Shown here: positions 35,390-46,082 of the stretch, piece after piece
Layout of the letters: every line of letters starts with the position of its first letter
How positions within the stretch are numbered: position 1 is the first letter of the stretch
From: Cryptomeria japonica
Taxonomy: Eukaryota > Streptophyta > Pinopsida > Cupressales > Cupressaceae
Direction: 5' to 3'
Length of the DNA stretch: 64,000 nucleotides
Assembly (NCBI RefSeq): GCF_030272615.1
Contig: NC_081412.1
Span: 688,206,083 to 688,270,082, forward strand
Notes under the pieces: model-generated
What the model saw: only the letters and a program-made list of their open reading frames with translations
Databases searched by the model: none
What the model was told of the DNA's origin: nothing
Position numbers and translations under genes: made by a program

Positions 35390-38300
35390 TCATATGGATT
35401 GGAGTCTCCCTTGTAAAGACCGAAGTTGACTGATATTCTTGGGTGGCGGCATGTCCAAAATAGCCTTGACCTTTGCTGGATCAGCCTCTATTCCTCTTTT
35501 AGACACAATGAATCCTAGGAGCTTCTCGGAGGTTACTCTAAAGACACATTTCTTAGGATTTAGTCTTACCTTGTACTTTTCCAACCGATCAAAAGCGACT
35601 GAAAGTATGTCCAAGTGTGTATTTCTTTCTATTGATTTAACCAAAAGATCGTCAACATAATCTTCCACGGTTATGTGCATGAGATCATGGAAGATAGTAG
35701 TCATAGCTCGTTGATACGTGACACCTGCATTTTTTAGCCCAAAGGGCATGACATTCCAGCAGAAGGTTCCCCATGGACAAGTGAATGATGTTTTATGTTG
35801 ATCTTCGGGTGCTATCCTAATTTGATTATATCCAGAAAATCCGTCCATTAAGGATAACATCTCATGGCCTGCTGTGAGATCAACAATTAAATCAATGTTT
35901 GGTAATGGGAAATCGTCCTTTGGACAAGCCTTGTTGATATCCCTGAAGTCTGTACATATTCGGATGCTGCGATCTGGTTTGCTAACAGGTACTAAGTTGG
36001 AAATCCATTCGAGATAATCAATTGGGCGTATGAATCCGACATCTAGTAATTTTTCCAGCTCTGCCTTGACTAATAATGCCACTTGTGGATGCATTTTCCT
36101 CAATTTCTGCTTTACTAGTTTTGCCCCCGGTTTGACTGTTAAATGATGCATTACTAAATCGGGGTCTAGTCTAGGCATATCAGCATAAGACCATGCGAAG
36201 TTGACTTGTCGTTCCTTAAAGAAGCTTATGAATCTTGCTTTCTCGGCCTCTGTCAATGATTGAGCCAAAAATATGTTGTGTGGAACCTCTGCTGTACCAA
36301 TGTTTGTCTTTATAGTCTCCTCTACCAACATGGATGATTTTTCCTCGTATGATGCTGGGAGAATGTCAAGCCTTCCATCTTCGGGCGCCTCAGAGAGGTT
36401 TTCACCCTCAGATACGTCCTTTCTTTTTACTTTTTTAGAGTCAGATAGCGCCACAGTGTGGTTTTCGCCATAAGACCCTTGTTTTGTTTTTATTTTCACA
36501 TTTTTGCGACTAGAAGGCCCGACACCCTCACCAAAGTATGCCATGTTATTAAGCTCTATGGCGTATCCTGCTTTATGGTCTCCAAGAGGAAGATCATCGT
36601 GAATGCCAAGATAATCGACAATAGCTTCGTCATTTTGAAATGTATCAAGCTGTGCTGGTCCATCCTGATCCCAGTCAATGAGTTGGGGGTGAACGAGGGG
36701 AAGGTCTTTAGTGTTTTTAGAGTCCGCAAGGCTAATAGTGAAGATGTGGTTATATTCAGGTATGTCCAGATAGTCATCGAGGTCGTCAATGGCACTCTCC
36801 TCATCAGTTTCGATCGTGAGTGAGTCCAAATTATCATCACTAGTAGCACCCTCCGGGACAGGTGTCCTCATCCTATGTGATCTTGACCTAGGGCCTTGAA
36901 ACGTCGATTGTGCGGGATCCTTATGGGTCGGTTCTTGACCAACTCTGAATTTCTTGTAAAACTCCTCCTCCTCTGTAGGTTCCTTTGGCTCTCTAAATGT
37001 CTCGTTGAGCTCATAGTCGCTGGAGGATTTGTCTGAACCCCATTCCCATTCATTGGAATCTGTAGAATAGTCATCTTCTTGTTGAACTTCAGCCACTTTG
37101 ACTCGCAATATCTGTTTTGTTCTTTTATTTTGAATCTTGGGATTTAGAAAACCAAGCCCCTTGGAGCGTTCCCTTCTTGTAGTTAGCTCAGGTTGTAAAG
37201 GCTCCATGACACCTTCTTTGCGTAGTCCAAGAGGACTTTTTCCATCATACCCGAATCTTTGCAGAATTTTGAAACCTTTGCCATAGTTCTCACAGGGTAT
37301 TATAATTTGATCATGTGTATCCTCTTCAGCGTCCTTATATAGCATTTTATATAAATTCTCTTCCTCTAGTTCGCCCCATTTTTGAAAGACGGTAGGATCC
37401 CATTTGAGTAGCATGATGGAGATTTGCTTATTAGGATGTGGCCTCCCATATTCCTTGGGGGAGTTCATGACTTGTCGTAAGAACATTGTTTGATTCAGAG
37501 TGTACTCTCCCATGCCTTTGTCTTGAAACTTGGCTCTAAGTTCACCTTGTTTGGATGTCGAGGGCTTTAATGACTCAGGATCAATATATGCTGAAGAAGG
37601 AGTAGCCTCACGATTGCTAGGAATGATAGTCTCAGTATGTGATCTCAAGTTATTGCAATATATGAATGGATTTGGATCACCATTGACCGTTACCTCGACT
37701 CCATTATGAGGAAACTTAATGCATTGGTGGTATGTTGATGGGACTGCCCTCATTTCATGAATCCACGGACGTCCTAGCAATATGTTATACGTGAGGTCTA
37801 GATCCAGGACTTGACAAACCACGTCCTTTGTGACTGGCCCTATTCTTAGTGGTAAGATGACCGTGCCCTTGGACGAACGCTCTTCATCATCATAAGCCTT
37901 AATAGTGATTTGGTTTGTAGAATTCACAGCTTTGTCAGAATATCCCAATTGTCTGATGGTGCTCAATGTACAAATATTAAGACCTGCTCCTCCATCTATC
38001 AGGACTCGCTTTATTCGGTGTTTATGTATGAAGGCTTCAACATGTAGGGGTGCATTATGAGGCTGACTTATGGAGGCATCATCGGCTTCTGTGAATGTGA
38101 GGGAGTGTGGAACAGATAAGTATCCCACCATGGCTTGAAATTGGTCCACGTTCAGATCAGTAGGGACAGCAGTATCTCTCAAGGTTTTATCAAGGATAGC
38201 TTTATGTGCAGGAGATATACGTAAGAGCTCAAGAATAGAGATGAGTGCGGGTGTTTTCCCTAATTGCTCTACAAGATCGTACTTAGGCTTGGTAGATAAA

Positions 38301-40486
38301 GGATTGGTATTCTTAGTGGAGGCACCTGGCAATGTAATCTTACCTCGACGGGTTGTAACATGACATTCGGAGGTAGCTTCGGATGAAGATCCCACACCCT
38401 TTAGGACAATTTTAGGTCGCTGAGGAGGATTCTCAGGATTTTTATTTTTAATAGTAATGGTAGAGATATGATTGTCCATTGAGATGTGATTAATAGTGGA
38501 ATCATAATTGTAAGATGTTCTAGTGTAATTGGCTTGATCATCTGTGACTTTGCCTTTTCCTTTGTCATGTTTTGGGAATGGTTCCTTAAACACCTCATGC
38601 TCTTGGTTAGATGAATGTCCCTCAATCTCAATATCTCCTCTGTCTATGAGATCTTGCACAATGTTTTTCAATCGATGGCAATTACTTGTCTTATGACCCT
38701 TGCTCTTATGAAATTCGCAAAATTCATCATCATTCCACCAATTCGGTTTTACCTTTGGTTCATATGGAGGAAAATTTGGGACCGTGATCACTTTATTTGC
38801 TACAAGCTTTTTGAATACTGATTCAAGTGGTTCTCCCAATGGAGTATACTTCCTTCGTGGTTTAGCAGCCGTTTGATTGTTCACTTGATTGTTGGTAGAA
38901 CTTGATCCAGAAAAGACGAACTTTGGTCTTACTATGTTGGCATCAACAACACCATCATTAACCGTGTTCTTGTTCTTGTTCCAAAATTTTGGTTTGTCCT
39001 TTCCTTTGAAGTCCTCTTTGTTTTCTTTGAATAGCTTGATAACTCCTTGTTCAATTAAGACCTTTTCTGTTGCTAGGCCCTTTTCAATGACATCCTTGAA
39101 TGTAGATAAACAAGCTTTCCTGAGATCATAGCCAATAGCCTTGTTAACGTTTTGTGTGAACATCTCCACCATTTGTTTTTGCGGGATCTCACAAGAGCAT
39201 CTGCTAGCTAAGTTTCTCCATCTCTGTAAAAATGTTGCGAAAGATTCTCCTTCTTTTTGTTTCGTATTGCACAAGGTAGTAACTGAGACATCTGTTTCAA
39301 TGTTGTAAGAGAAATGCTGAATGAATGCCTCTGCTAAGTCGCCCCATGACTTAATACCGGGAGGTAATTGAGAAAACCATTCCATCGCTTGATCTCCTAA
39401 GCTCTGTGGGAACAACCTCATTAAGTATGTTTCTTCTGCGGCTACCTCAATGCAAGCTGTGAAGAATTGTCTTATATGTGCCTTGGGGTCTCCTCTCCCT
39501 CTATATTTGTCAAATTTTGGTGTTACAAAGTGCGGAGGAAACGGAGGCATTGGAATGCTCTTATCGAAGGGATAAGGGCATATATCTCTCATAGTATATG
39601 TGGGTTTTGATGTGCCCATGTCTTCCACTTTCTTTTGTAGATCTCTAATTTGTTGTTCCAAATTATTCTTGGGAGGAGACTGATTTCTTGTAGCATACCC
39701 CATGTTTGAAACACCCATTTGAGGAGGAGCTTGTTGCATGTATGGATGATACTGATCGTAGACATGTCCATATGGAGGTCTATTTTGTGTGTATAAACCA
39801 TATTCAACAGGTCTTTCATTTTCCATTGTGTTGCCCCCAATTTTGACATGAGGTCTCCTTGTGTCAAAATTTTGAGGATGTCCTTGAGTATCCACTTGTC
39901 TTGATTGATCCATACCTTGAGCATGTGTTTGAGCATAGGGCCTCCATGATGGTCTTTGAATGTAAGTATCATATGTTTGAGCTTGTGTATGTGGGATTGC
40001 TGGTTTTTGAAGCAAAACTGATGGTGACTCAGGCATCATATTTAGTCCTCTATTTCCTCCACTATTTGGTCTCCTTTGATCCATGTTGGGTTGAGCTTGT
40101 TGTGAAGGTCGACTTTCCATAAGTTGAGATAAGTCAAAATCATGCGGTATTTTGGCTCCACTTTGTGCCATCATGTTTAAAAAGTATTGACGATCTCTCC
40201 TCATTATCTCTTCAACCAATCTATTGAATTGAGGATCCATTATGGATTCTTGTATGTCTGCTGATAGTATTGAAGAATTGTCAACATTGTCATTGTGTGT
40301 AGCATTGTTGTTTATAGTATTTGTGCTTTCCACATTTGGATTATGTCTATAAACATTCATGTCTGGTAATGTAGTGTGCTTAGGATTGTAGAATAGATCA
40401 TTGTCATACTCATAAGAACTCATGTTTACGGATTCTTGAGCTTCTTTAGCTATTCTCTTAGATTTTTGAAGGCGGGTTTCAACCAT
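35390..40486 (-). CDS. gypsy Gag-protease-G-patch-reverse transcriptase polyprotein
   Basis: 1698 residues, open throughout. ATG at 40486. Residues 1-300 are Gln/Asn/Pro-rich and low in order. The retrotransposon Gag core is near 335-420 (FDKYRGRGDPKAHIRQF, MEWFSQLPPG, SFATFLQRWR). A C..H...H....C zinc-knuckle-like motif is near 592 (CEFHKSKGHKTSNC). The aspartic protease is near 831 (LIDGGAGLNI, YNILLGRPWI). A G-patch follows near 1079 (ILQRFGYDGKSPLG...GLGF). An acidic linker leads to RT: DFRDINKACPKDDFPLP, GYNQI, FGLKNAG, and YVDD near 1610. It ends at a TGA in the conserved LQSIRRFI-type motif, most likely a mutated Arg codon. Gag packages RNA; the protease cuts the polyprotein. Confidence 0.95.
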   Translation of the reverse strand: MVETRLQKSKRIAKEAQESVNMSSYEYDNDLFYNPKHTTLPDMNVYRHNPNVESTNTINNNATHNDNVDNSSILSADIQESIMDPQFNRLVEEIMRRDRQYFLNMMAQSGAKIPHDFDLSQLMESRPSQQAQPNMDQRRPNSGGNRGLNMMPESPSVLLQKPAIPHTQAQTYDTYIQRPSWRPYAQTHAQGMDQSRQVDTQGHPQNFDTRRPHVKIGGNTMENERPVEYGLYTQNRPPYGHVYDQYHPYMQQAPPQMGVSNMGYATRNQSPPKNNLEQQIRDLQKKVEDMGTSKPTYTMRDICPYPFDKSIPMPPFPPHFVTPKFDKYRGRGDPKAHIRQFFTACIEVAAEETYLMRLFPQSLGDQAMEWFSQLPPGIKSWGDLAEAFIQHFSYNIETDVSVTTLCNTKQKEGESFATFLQRWRNLASRCSCEIPQKQMVEMFTQNVNKAIGYDLRKACLSTFKDVIEKGLATEKVLIEQGVIKLFKENKEDFKGKDKPKFWNKNKNTVNDGVVDANIVRPKFVFSGSSSTNNQVNNQTAAKPRRKYTPLGEPLESVFKKLVANKVITVPNFPPYEPKVKPNWWNDDEFCEFHKSKGHKTSNCHRLKNIVQDLIDRGDIEIEGHSSNQEHEVFKEPFPKHDKGKGKVTDDQANYTRTSYNYDSTINHISMDNHISTITIKNKNPENPPQRPKIVLKGVGSSSEATSECHVTTRRGKITLPGASTKNTNPLSTKPKYDLVEQLGKTPALISILELLRISPAHKAILDKTLRDTAVPTDLNVDQFQAMVGYLSVPHSLTFTEADDASISQPHNAPLHVEAFIHKHRIKRVLIDGGAGLNICTLSTIRQLGYSDKAVNSTNQITIKAYDDEERSSKGTVILPLRIGPVTKDVVCQVLDLDLTYNILLGRPWIHEMRAVPSTYHQCIKFPHNGVEVTVNGDPNPFIYCNNLRSHTETIIPSNREATPSSAYIDPESLKPSTSKQGELRAKFQDKGMGEYTLNQTMFLRQVMNSPKEYGRPHPNKQISIMLLKWDPTVFQKWGELEEENLYKMLYKDAEEDTHDQIIIPCENYGKGFKILQRFGYDGKSPLGLRKEGVMEPLQPELTTRRERSKGLGFLNPKIQNKRTKQILRVKVAEVQQEDDYSTDSNEWEWGSDKSSSDYELNETFREPKEPTEEEEFYKKFRVGQEPTHKDPAQSTFQGPRSRSHRMRTPVPEGATSDDNLDSLTIETDEESAIDDLDDYLDIPEYNHIFTISLADSKNTKDLPLVHPQLIDWDQDGPAQLDTFQNDEAIVDYLGIHDDLPLGDHKAGYAIELNNMAYFGEGVGPSSRKNVKIKTKQGSYGENHTVALSDSKKVKRKDVSEGENLSEAPEDGRLDILPASYEEKSSMLVEETIKTNIGTAEVPHNIFLAQSLTEAEKARFISFFKERQVNFAWSYADMPRLDPDLVMHHLTVKPGAKLVKQKLRKMHPQVALLVKAELEKLLDVGFIRPIDYLEWISNLVPVSKPDRSIRICTDFRDINKACPKDDFPLPNIDLIVDLTAGHEMLSLMDGFSGYNQIRIAPEDQHKTSFTCPWGTFCWNVMPFGLKNAGVTYQRAMTTIFHDLMHITVEDYVDDLLVKSIERNTHLDILSVAFDRLEKYKVRLNPKKCVFRVTSEKLLGFIVSKRGIEADPAKVKAILDMPPPKNISQLRSLQGRLQSI

Positions 40487-40974
40487 GAACTAGGTGTTAG
40501 ACCAAGATGTCAGAAACTAGACGAAAATGACAAGAGTATGGAAGATCAAGAGTTGTATGGAGTGTAAATGAATCTTGAGGTGTACTTGCAATGTCCAAAG
40601 TGTAAGACCAAGTATGTAAGTAGTAGAGTAGGTGTGACTTCCAAAGAGAGGATAGTTTCTCTTGATGAGGTAAGCTGACCTTGACCCTAAGTAAGACCAA
40701 ATGAGACCCAAAGGTAAGAAACCTTGATGAGGGACCACTTAGCAAAGTGTAGTAGTATGTGGTGTGTTGACAAAGTAATGAGGACAAGCAAGTGACCTTT
40801 TGACTCAAGTTTAGACAAGTATGAATGTAAAATGATATGTGAAGCAATGATGGACTATGTGAGACCTTAGAACAAGCTGAATGCTAGATGAAATCTGAAG
40901 AGACAACCTAGGAAGCTCAAGTATGCCAAAACTGATTTTCTTTGTTTGCTTGACTGTTAAAATTTTTCAAATCC

Positions 40975-41250
40975 TGACACAGACGCCTCTGTACATTTCA
41001 CAGACACGGTTTTAAGACACAGTCGCTACTTTGTTTGACGCAGACGTGATTCTGAGATTTTCCTGTTGATGTTTGCCGGGACTGTAACATTTTTCTTTTT
41101 TGCAATTGTGGACACAGACGCGATTCCCAGACACAGACGTGTCTCTGTTCGACACAGACGTTGATAAAAACACAGACGCTATTCTATACTTCACAGACGC
41201 GTTTATCCGACACAGACGCGGTTTGAACAGACACAGACGCGTTTCTGTAA
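40975..41250 (+). repeat. CACAGACGCG motif array, gag-proximal
   Basis: Eleven or so copies of the core (CACAGACGCG, CACAGACGTG, CACAGACGCT and similar) all point the same way, spaced 15-40 bp apart by unrelated sequence. In the element RNA they read CGCGUCUGUG. The spacing is irregular, so this is not a simple tandem repeat. Confidence 0.85.
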
Positions 41251-42454
41251 CCTTAGTGCAATCTTTCCTATCTGTGAATTTGTTTTGCTGTGACCAAATC
41301 TGATTGTTCGACTATTTTTCGTGACAAGAGGACACAATGTTGATGACTCAATGTTTGCAGACTGTTTAGACTCCAAAAAGTGTGTTGTTTGATGTAAAAA
41401 GTTTTTTGCATACACTTGAAGACACAAAAGACACAATGTTTTGCTGTTTTGTTTTTGAGTGTTTGAATGTTTAGCATAAGACAAGCACAAATCTTAGGGC
41501 TGGCCAAGACAATAGTTGTTGATCCCACATAGGGTTTTACCCCCGAGGCTACGCTATTCAGAGCGGATACTTAGATGCTTGACCTCACTGGCTCCACCCT
41601 CGGCACTCACTTCTCGGGTCAGCCAAGCATCAGTCCCCATGAAAACTCCCCATGGCGAACTTTGTATCTCTACTAAGAACCGTATGTGTGTGGGCCACTA
41701 CCAGAGGTCCGACCTCCTGCCTCAACAACTAGAAGGATTTGGGCATCTAAAACAAAGAGGTGCTAGTAAGGGCATCCGCTCGTGTGGCCATACATGCGGC
41801 ACTTTCAGCTCTGTAAATACAGAAGGCTCCCAGCCGGTAGGGGTTACGCCCTACAAATGATCAAATAAATTTGATCAAACGGGTTTATGGGGAGACATAG
41901 TGTCGGTATGAACTAATCAGCACACGTTATTCATAGTTTTCACCATGAATACATTTGATTATAGTGGTTTAGATGAGGTGGGTTTTCCTCGCTACCACTT
42001 GGGTTGTTCTCTTCTCACTAGTAGTCCTAATGACCACACGGGAAGACAGGCCCTCTAAAGAGTAAACAAAAAGAGCCTATTGCTCAAGACACAAAAGACA
42101 ATGATTCAATTTTAGTGCACCAATTGAAGTGTTTGCTAAGCTATGAAAACAAGGCACACAATAAAAATTACAAAACCCTAGCTAAGGCCCTGCAACAAAA
42201 TTGTTAGTAGTTTGGGTTGTTTCAAATGATAACCCCTTCCTGCAAGCACACAAGTTAGGTAAATTTTAGAAAACCCAAAAAGACTTTGTGAAAAGGGGCC
42301 TTCAACAAAAACGTATTTGCCTCCAAAGCAAGCTACACAAACCAGGTTAGCTAGATCTGCAAAGGTTAGCCGAAAATAAACTAGATCTGAAACCCTAAGT
42401 ACAAAATCTGAAAACCCGAATCAAAGAAACTTGAAAAATTTGCAAAACAGAAAG

Positions 42455-42700
42455 CACAGACGCCTTTATACCAAACACAGACGCGGTTTTGTAGTTTATA
42501 GATGCGATCAAAGGTCACAGACGTGACTCCCGAACACAGACGCGATAAGAGCAGTCACAGACGCGATTAAAATTCTCAGACGCGATTCCAGAAACCTGCA
42601 AAAAATAAAAATCTGGCAAAAACACAGGCGCGATTCACGATATCACAGACGCTTCTGAAACACAAAAACGCGATCTGAACACTCGCAGACGCGGAAAAAA
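42455..42700 (+). repeat. CACAGACGCG motif array, PBS-proximal
   Basis: About eleven copies in the same orientation as the gag-proximal array, such as ACACAGACGCGGTT and TCACAGACGCGATT, ending about 85 bp from the PBS. Intervening sequences differ from the other array, so this is not a simple segment duplication. Confidence 0.85.
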
Positions 42701-42783
42701 ACTAAAATGTCGTCGAAATTGTCTGATCTGCAACTTCAAAAATGCAAAATCTGCAACAAAAATGTTAAATGCAAAGGGACAAC

Positions 42784-42802
42784 GGTCCCACCGGGCGTGC
42801 CA
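42784..42802 (-). other. Primer-binding site of the gypsy element
   Basis: On the - strand, TGGCACGCCCGGTGGGACC starts three bases after the 5' LTR end. The TGG start fits pairing with the CCA end of a tRNA. The tRNA was not identified. Confidence 0.8.
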
Positions 42803-42805
42803 AAA

Positions 42806-43636
42806 TGTTTATGGTGAAAATGGATAACAATGATAACAATATTGAAAGGCTAAATGAATTCAACCACCAAACCCTAGCCTAACAATGAACAAAGATCCAC
42901 CATAACATATGAAGATAACCTAAGACAATGCAAAATAACTCAAAATCACAAAGATTATACCATCACATGTCCAATAGGGTTTTGATCTCCATTCTTCCTA
43001 TCTCCATTGATCTTGTTTGATATACTTGCTCTCAGATTTTTATACGCACAAGAGCTCAACAAAGAACGGAATGTGGTTGCAAGTGGAATTGTAGTGTAGC
43101 CAAGTACTCCAAAATCAGTCATTAGGGTTTGTCATTAGGCATTAGGATATGTCATTAGGATATGTCATTAGGATATGTCATTAGGGTTTGACAATGAAGA
43201 AAGCATCTCCTTAAATAGAAGACACAATAAGAAATGGAGGGTTAAGATTGAGAGGTGTAAAAAGAGAGGTTGGCTAGGATTAGAGGGTAGGTAGAGGAAA
43301 TAATAAAATAATGAAAGAGGTAGGTAGTGTATGAATTAAGAGATGAATGACATGTGTCATAGGTGGAAAAGGATAATGAATTAATTAAATAAATAAAGAT
43401 CTATTTAATTAATAGAAGAAATAGGACAATTAAATAAATAAAATATTTATTTAATTTAGGAAAAGGATAATTTAAATAAATAAATGTATTTATTTAAATG
43501 AGAAATAAGGCTAGAAGAAGATAAATGAATTAATTAAATAAATAAAAATTTATTTAATTAATAGAAGAATTAGGCTTAGATAATTAAATAAATAAAATAT
43601 TTATTTAATTAGACATGACAATTTTGGGTGTCTACA
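42806..43636 (-). repeat. 5' LTR of the gypsy element
   Basis: 831 bp. On the + strand it begins TGTTTATGGTG and ends GGTGTCTACA; in element orientation it is TGTAGACACC...CATAAACA. The first half in element orientation is made of TTTAATTAAATAAATA blocks. It ends at LINE ORF2 sequence. The five bases after it are GTGTC, the expected target duplication, not found at the left end. Confidence 0.9.
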
Positions 43637-44810
43637 GTGTCCATAATTCTGGTTATGGTATTAGCTGCTCTTCGCACTTTAGTACAATTATGAAAAAACT
43701 TGGTGTTTCTATCTCCATATTGTAACTAGTTCGCTCTAGATTTTTGCTTCCAGAATATTTCTTCATTGGAAAGGATATCTTCATATTTCCCAAGAAGTTC
43801 TTTCTCTTTGAGATAGTAGTCCTGATTCATCCCCTCCTTAAACACCTTTTCGTTTAGGTCCATTAGTTCCTTTTCTATAGATGTTTTAGCCAAAAATATG
43901 TTACCGAATTCTTCCCTATTCCATTTAAGTAGCATATTCTTAACATATTTCATCTTGCTTATTAGGCAGAACATTTTGGATCCTTGAAAATTTGCTTCAC
44001 CCCACCATTTTTCAACAAGCTCAAAGAATCTGGGATTTTGAAGCCACATTCTCTCAAATTTAAATGGGCAGCGGATGGGTGTTGCCGCCTCCTCTATGTG
44101 AAGGAGTATCGGAAAGTGATCTGATCCCGAGGATGGTAATAGGGATGCAGATAAATTGAATGGAAAGGCTGTCAACACACCTTTGAATAAAAATCTGTCT
44201 AGTCTTTCTGCGATTTGGGTAAATCCATTTCTTCTATTATTCCAGGTAAAGAACCCATTATTGGTATTAATGTCTACTAAGCTATCCTGATTTACCCAAT
44301 TTCGGAAGTCTTTGAGAGATTGAGACTCTCTTCGTAGACCTCCATTCTTTTCCGATAAGTCCAAAATTGCATTAAAGTCACCCCCTATAATATAATTCTT
44401 ATTCAGATCCTTATTCAGCCAATTACTAATCTCAGACCAGACCCTTCGTTTGTCTCTGTCATGAATTGGCCCATACACATTAATAAGGTAGAAGGAAAGA
44501 TTGCTATTGTGTCTAATAACCTCCCCCCTAAGCCAATGTCTGTTCCCAACCATTGGAAAGAATGATACTTTCCTCGGATTCCAAATGATTCCCAAACCCC
44601 CTGCTGCACCTGTAGATTCCACGAATACAGATTCTAATATACCTATTTTTTTTTTAAAGGCCTCAATCTCGCTTGAAGCTAGCTTAGTTTCTTGGAGAAG
44701 GATGAATTCACTATAATTGTTAGATATGAAGCATCTAACCAAGCGTTGTTTGTTAGGGGCATTCATGCCCCTAACATTCCAACTTATGACTTTCGTTGTG
44801 TCACGGGAAG
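43637..44810 (-). CDS. LINE ORF2, 5' part: endonuclease
   Basis: The frame opens upstream of the nominal ATG (44766): ISWNVRGMNAPNKQ is the conserved endonuclease start and overlaps the end of ORF1. Endonuclease motifs: LLQETKLAS, LINVYGPIHD, YIIGGDFNAI, ERLDRFLF and SDHFPILLH, which supply the Asn, Glu, Asp and His of the AP-endonuclease fold. A TAG at 43726-43728 replaces a Trp. The frame continues RNTKFFHNCTKVRRAANTI to the gypsy border at 43637 and picks up at 30068. The domain nicks target DNA to prime reverse transcription. Confidence 0.92.
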
Positions 44811-46082
44811 GCTCTTCCCCTTCCCATTTTCAAAAAAGGCAGTTAGTTTGCCTTGATCCTTTGCATTCCCCACCTGGGATCTTAATTCTCCTAGGGATTT
44901 CCTTCCTCGAGATTTGACAAGCTTGGCACAATCAGGTTGAGTTTTCCCTGAATAGAAATTCTTAATCCCTAGTACATCCTGAGTTTCTATTCCAGAACCA
45001 GTCTTGACTGGTATAGGAGAGCTTAGTGGGTCCACCCTATGATTATTGATTTTAGGGTAACCTAGTTCTCTCCTAACTTCTCTAATGTCTTCATCCTCCA
45101 TAGACGACATTAGTTCCTTGACTAAGAAGCAGCGTTCCTCTTCCTCTTCTGGTGTAAGATCTTGCACAATATTATTATCGAAAACTTCCATAGCTGCATT
45201 TAAAAGAGGTTCAGTGCCCATCTCCTCTTCATAAGAAGGGTTCTGGATTAAATCTACCTTAGGTGACCTCAGACCTGATGTAACTTCTTCATCTTGTGTG
45301 GTGACTATATTGCCTAAAGCTAATTCTGCTTCCGCTTTGAGCAGCTCTGTATCTTTAATTAATTCTTTAAGGTTCTCTATTTCCTTGACGACATTTTCCT
45401 TATCATTTAGCCGTGTTGAATGCTGTTGATTTTGAGAAGCCGGTATCTTTTCCTCAGGTTGGATGATGTTGTTCTCTGATTCGGGCCTATTGCTAGGCTT
45501 CATGTTACTTAGAACGTTCATATCTGACCCTTTTTTGAGCCATATGTCCGTACAATCTAAAGCCTCGGTATAAAGCTTGGGGTAAATATTATAGAATCCT
45601 TTCTCTGTGTTAATGTTCAGTGGTTCGATATTGCTTATATCCAAGGCTGTTCTGATAAGAATTTTCACATGACTGGTTAGGTCCTTTCTTTTTAAACCCT
45701 CGCACCCATAAAAATCCCCATATTGGTTGCCTATTATTTCCAAGATTTTAGGGTTTATAAATTCTATGGGGATATACCCTAGGTCAAACCATTTTAAACA
45801 ATCACCAGGTTTGTATGTCCAAGGATCAAAATGCGGATGCCATGCACAACAAATGAAACCATAACCATAGCATAATTTCAAATTACCAAACAGTATATCA
45901 TCTCTAATCTTATTATTTTTTCCTAAGATGAAGAAAAATTCATTTTCTAACCTAGTGATACTTACCTGATCTGGGTATTGTTTATTCCACCAGTCAATGA
46001 TTTGCTCGAACTCAATGCCCTTCCCCGTCCATTTGACATATACTCCATTCTGCTCATACTGGTCCCATATGGTTTTCAACAT
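44784..46082 (-). CDS. LINE ORF1 protein
   Basis: 432 residues from the ATG at 46082 (a TGA lies in frame upstream). The N-terminal third (FEQIIDWWNKQYPDQVSITRLENEFFFILG, AWHPHFDPWTYKPGD, IPIEFINPKILEIIGNQYGD) resembles the DUF4283-type domain that begins plant LINE ORF1 proteins. The rest is charged and probably disordered. No CCHC zinc knuckle is seen, unlike many plant ORF1 proteins. The end overlaps the start of ORF2 in another frame. ORF1 proteins bind the LINE RNA. Confidence 0.85.
   Translation of the reverse strand: MLKTIWDQYEQNGVYVKWTGKGIEFEQIIDWWNKQYPDQVSITRLENEFFFILGKNNKIRDDILFGNLKLCYGYGFICCAWHPHFDPWTYKPGDCLKWFDLGYIPIEFINPKILEIIGNQYGDFYGCEGLKRKDLTSHVKILIRTALDISNIEPLNINTEKGFYNIYPKLYTEALDCTDIWLKKGSDMNVLSNMKPSNRPESENNIIQPEEKIPASQNQQHSTRLNDKENVVKEIENLKELIKDTELLKAEAELALGNIVTTQDEEVTSGLRSPKVDLIQNPSYEEEMGTEPLLNAAMEVFDNNIVQDLTPEEEEERCFLVKELMSSMEDEDIREVRRELGYPKINNHRVDPLSSPIPVKTGSGIETQDVLGIKNFYSGKTQPDCAKLVKSRGRKSLGELRSQVGNAKDQGKLTAFFENGKGKSLPVTQRKS

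Larger units (their letters stand above)
40487..42783 (-). other. 5' leader of the gypsy element with two motif arrays
   Basis: Lies between the PBS and gag. About 22 copies of CACAGACGCG or close variants (+ strand) fall in two clusters, 40975-41250 and 42455-42700. Between them, 41560-41860 includes a GC-richer block (CACTGGCTCCACCCTCGG...CACTTCTCGGGTCAGCCA) also found, diverged, in the second gypsy element at 59390-59435. No coding sequence is supported. Confidence 0.8.
30070..43636 (-). mobile_element. Ty3/gypsy retrotransposon of Tat type, 3' LTR missing
   Basis: Order on the - strand: 5' LTR (43636-42806), PBS (42802-42784), a 2.3-kb leader with motif arrays, gag-pro-RT (40486-35390), RNase H and second RNase H, integrase to 33037, a 1.7-kb spacer, then the antisense PMD ORF. 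The second RNase H domain after the Ty3 one is the hallmark of the Tat/Ogre/Retand group. No copy of the LTR exists at the left end: PMD sequence abuts LINE ORF2 at about 30070. Only three lesions were seen in pol (TGA 35390-35392, TAG 34025-34027, frameshift near 33100), so the element is rather young. It lies in LINE ORF2, in the same orientation. Confidence 0.92.

Noticed and set aside
35390-40486. Antisense ORFs of 60-136 residues on the + strand within pol
   Set aside because: All are shadows of the long gypsy frame and show no conserved motif.
41516-41860. 114-residue + strand ORF in the gypsy leader
   Set aside because: Runs antisense to the element through a conserved noncoding block; no domain is seen.
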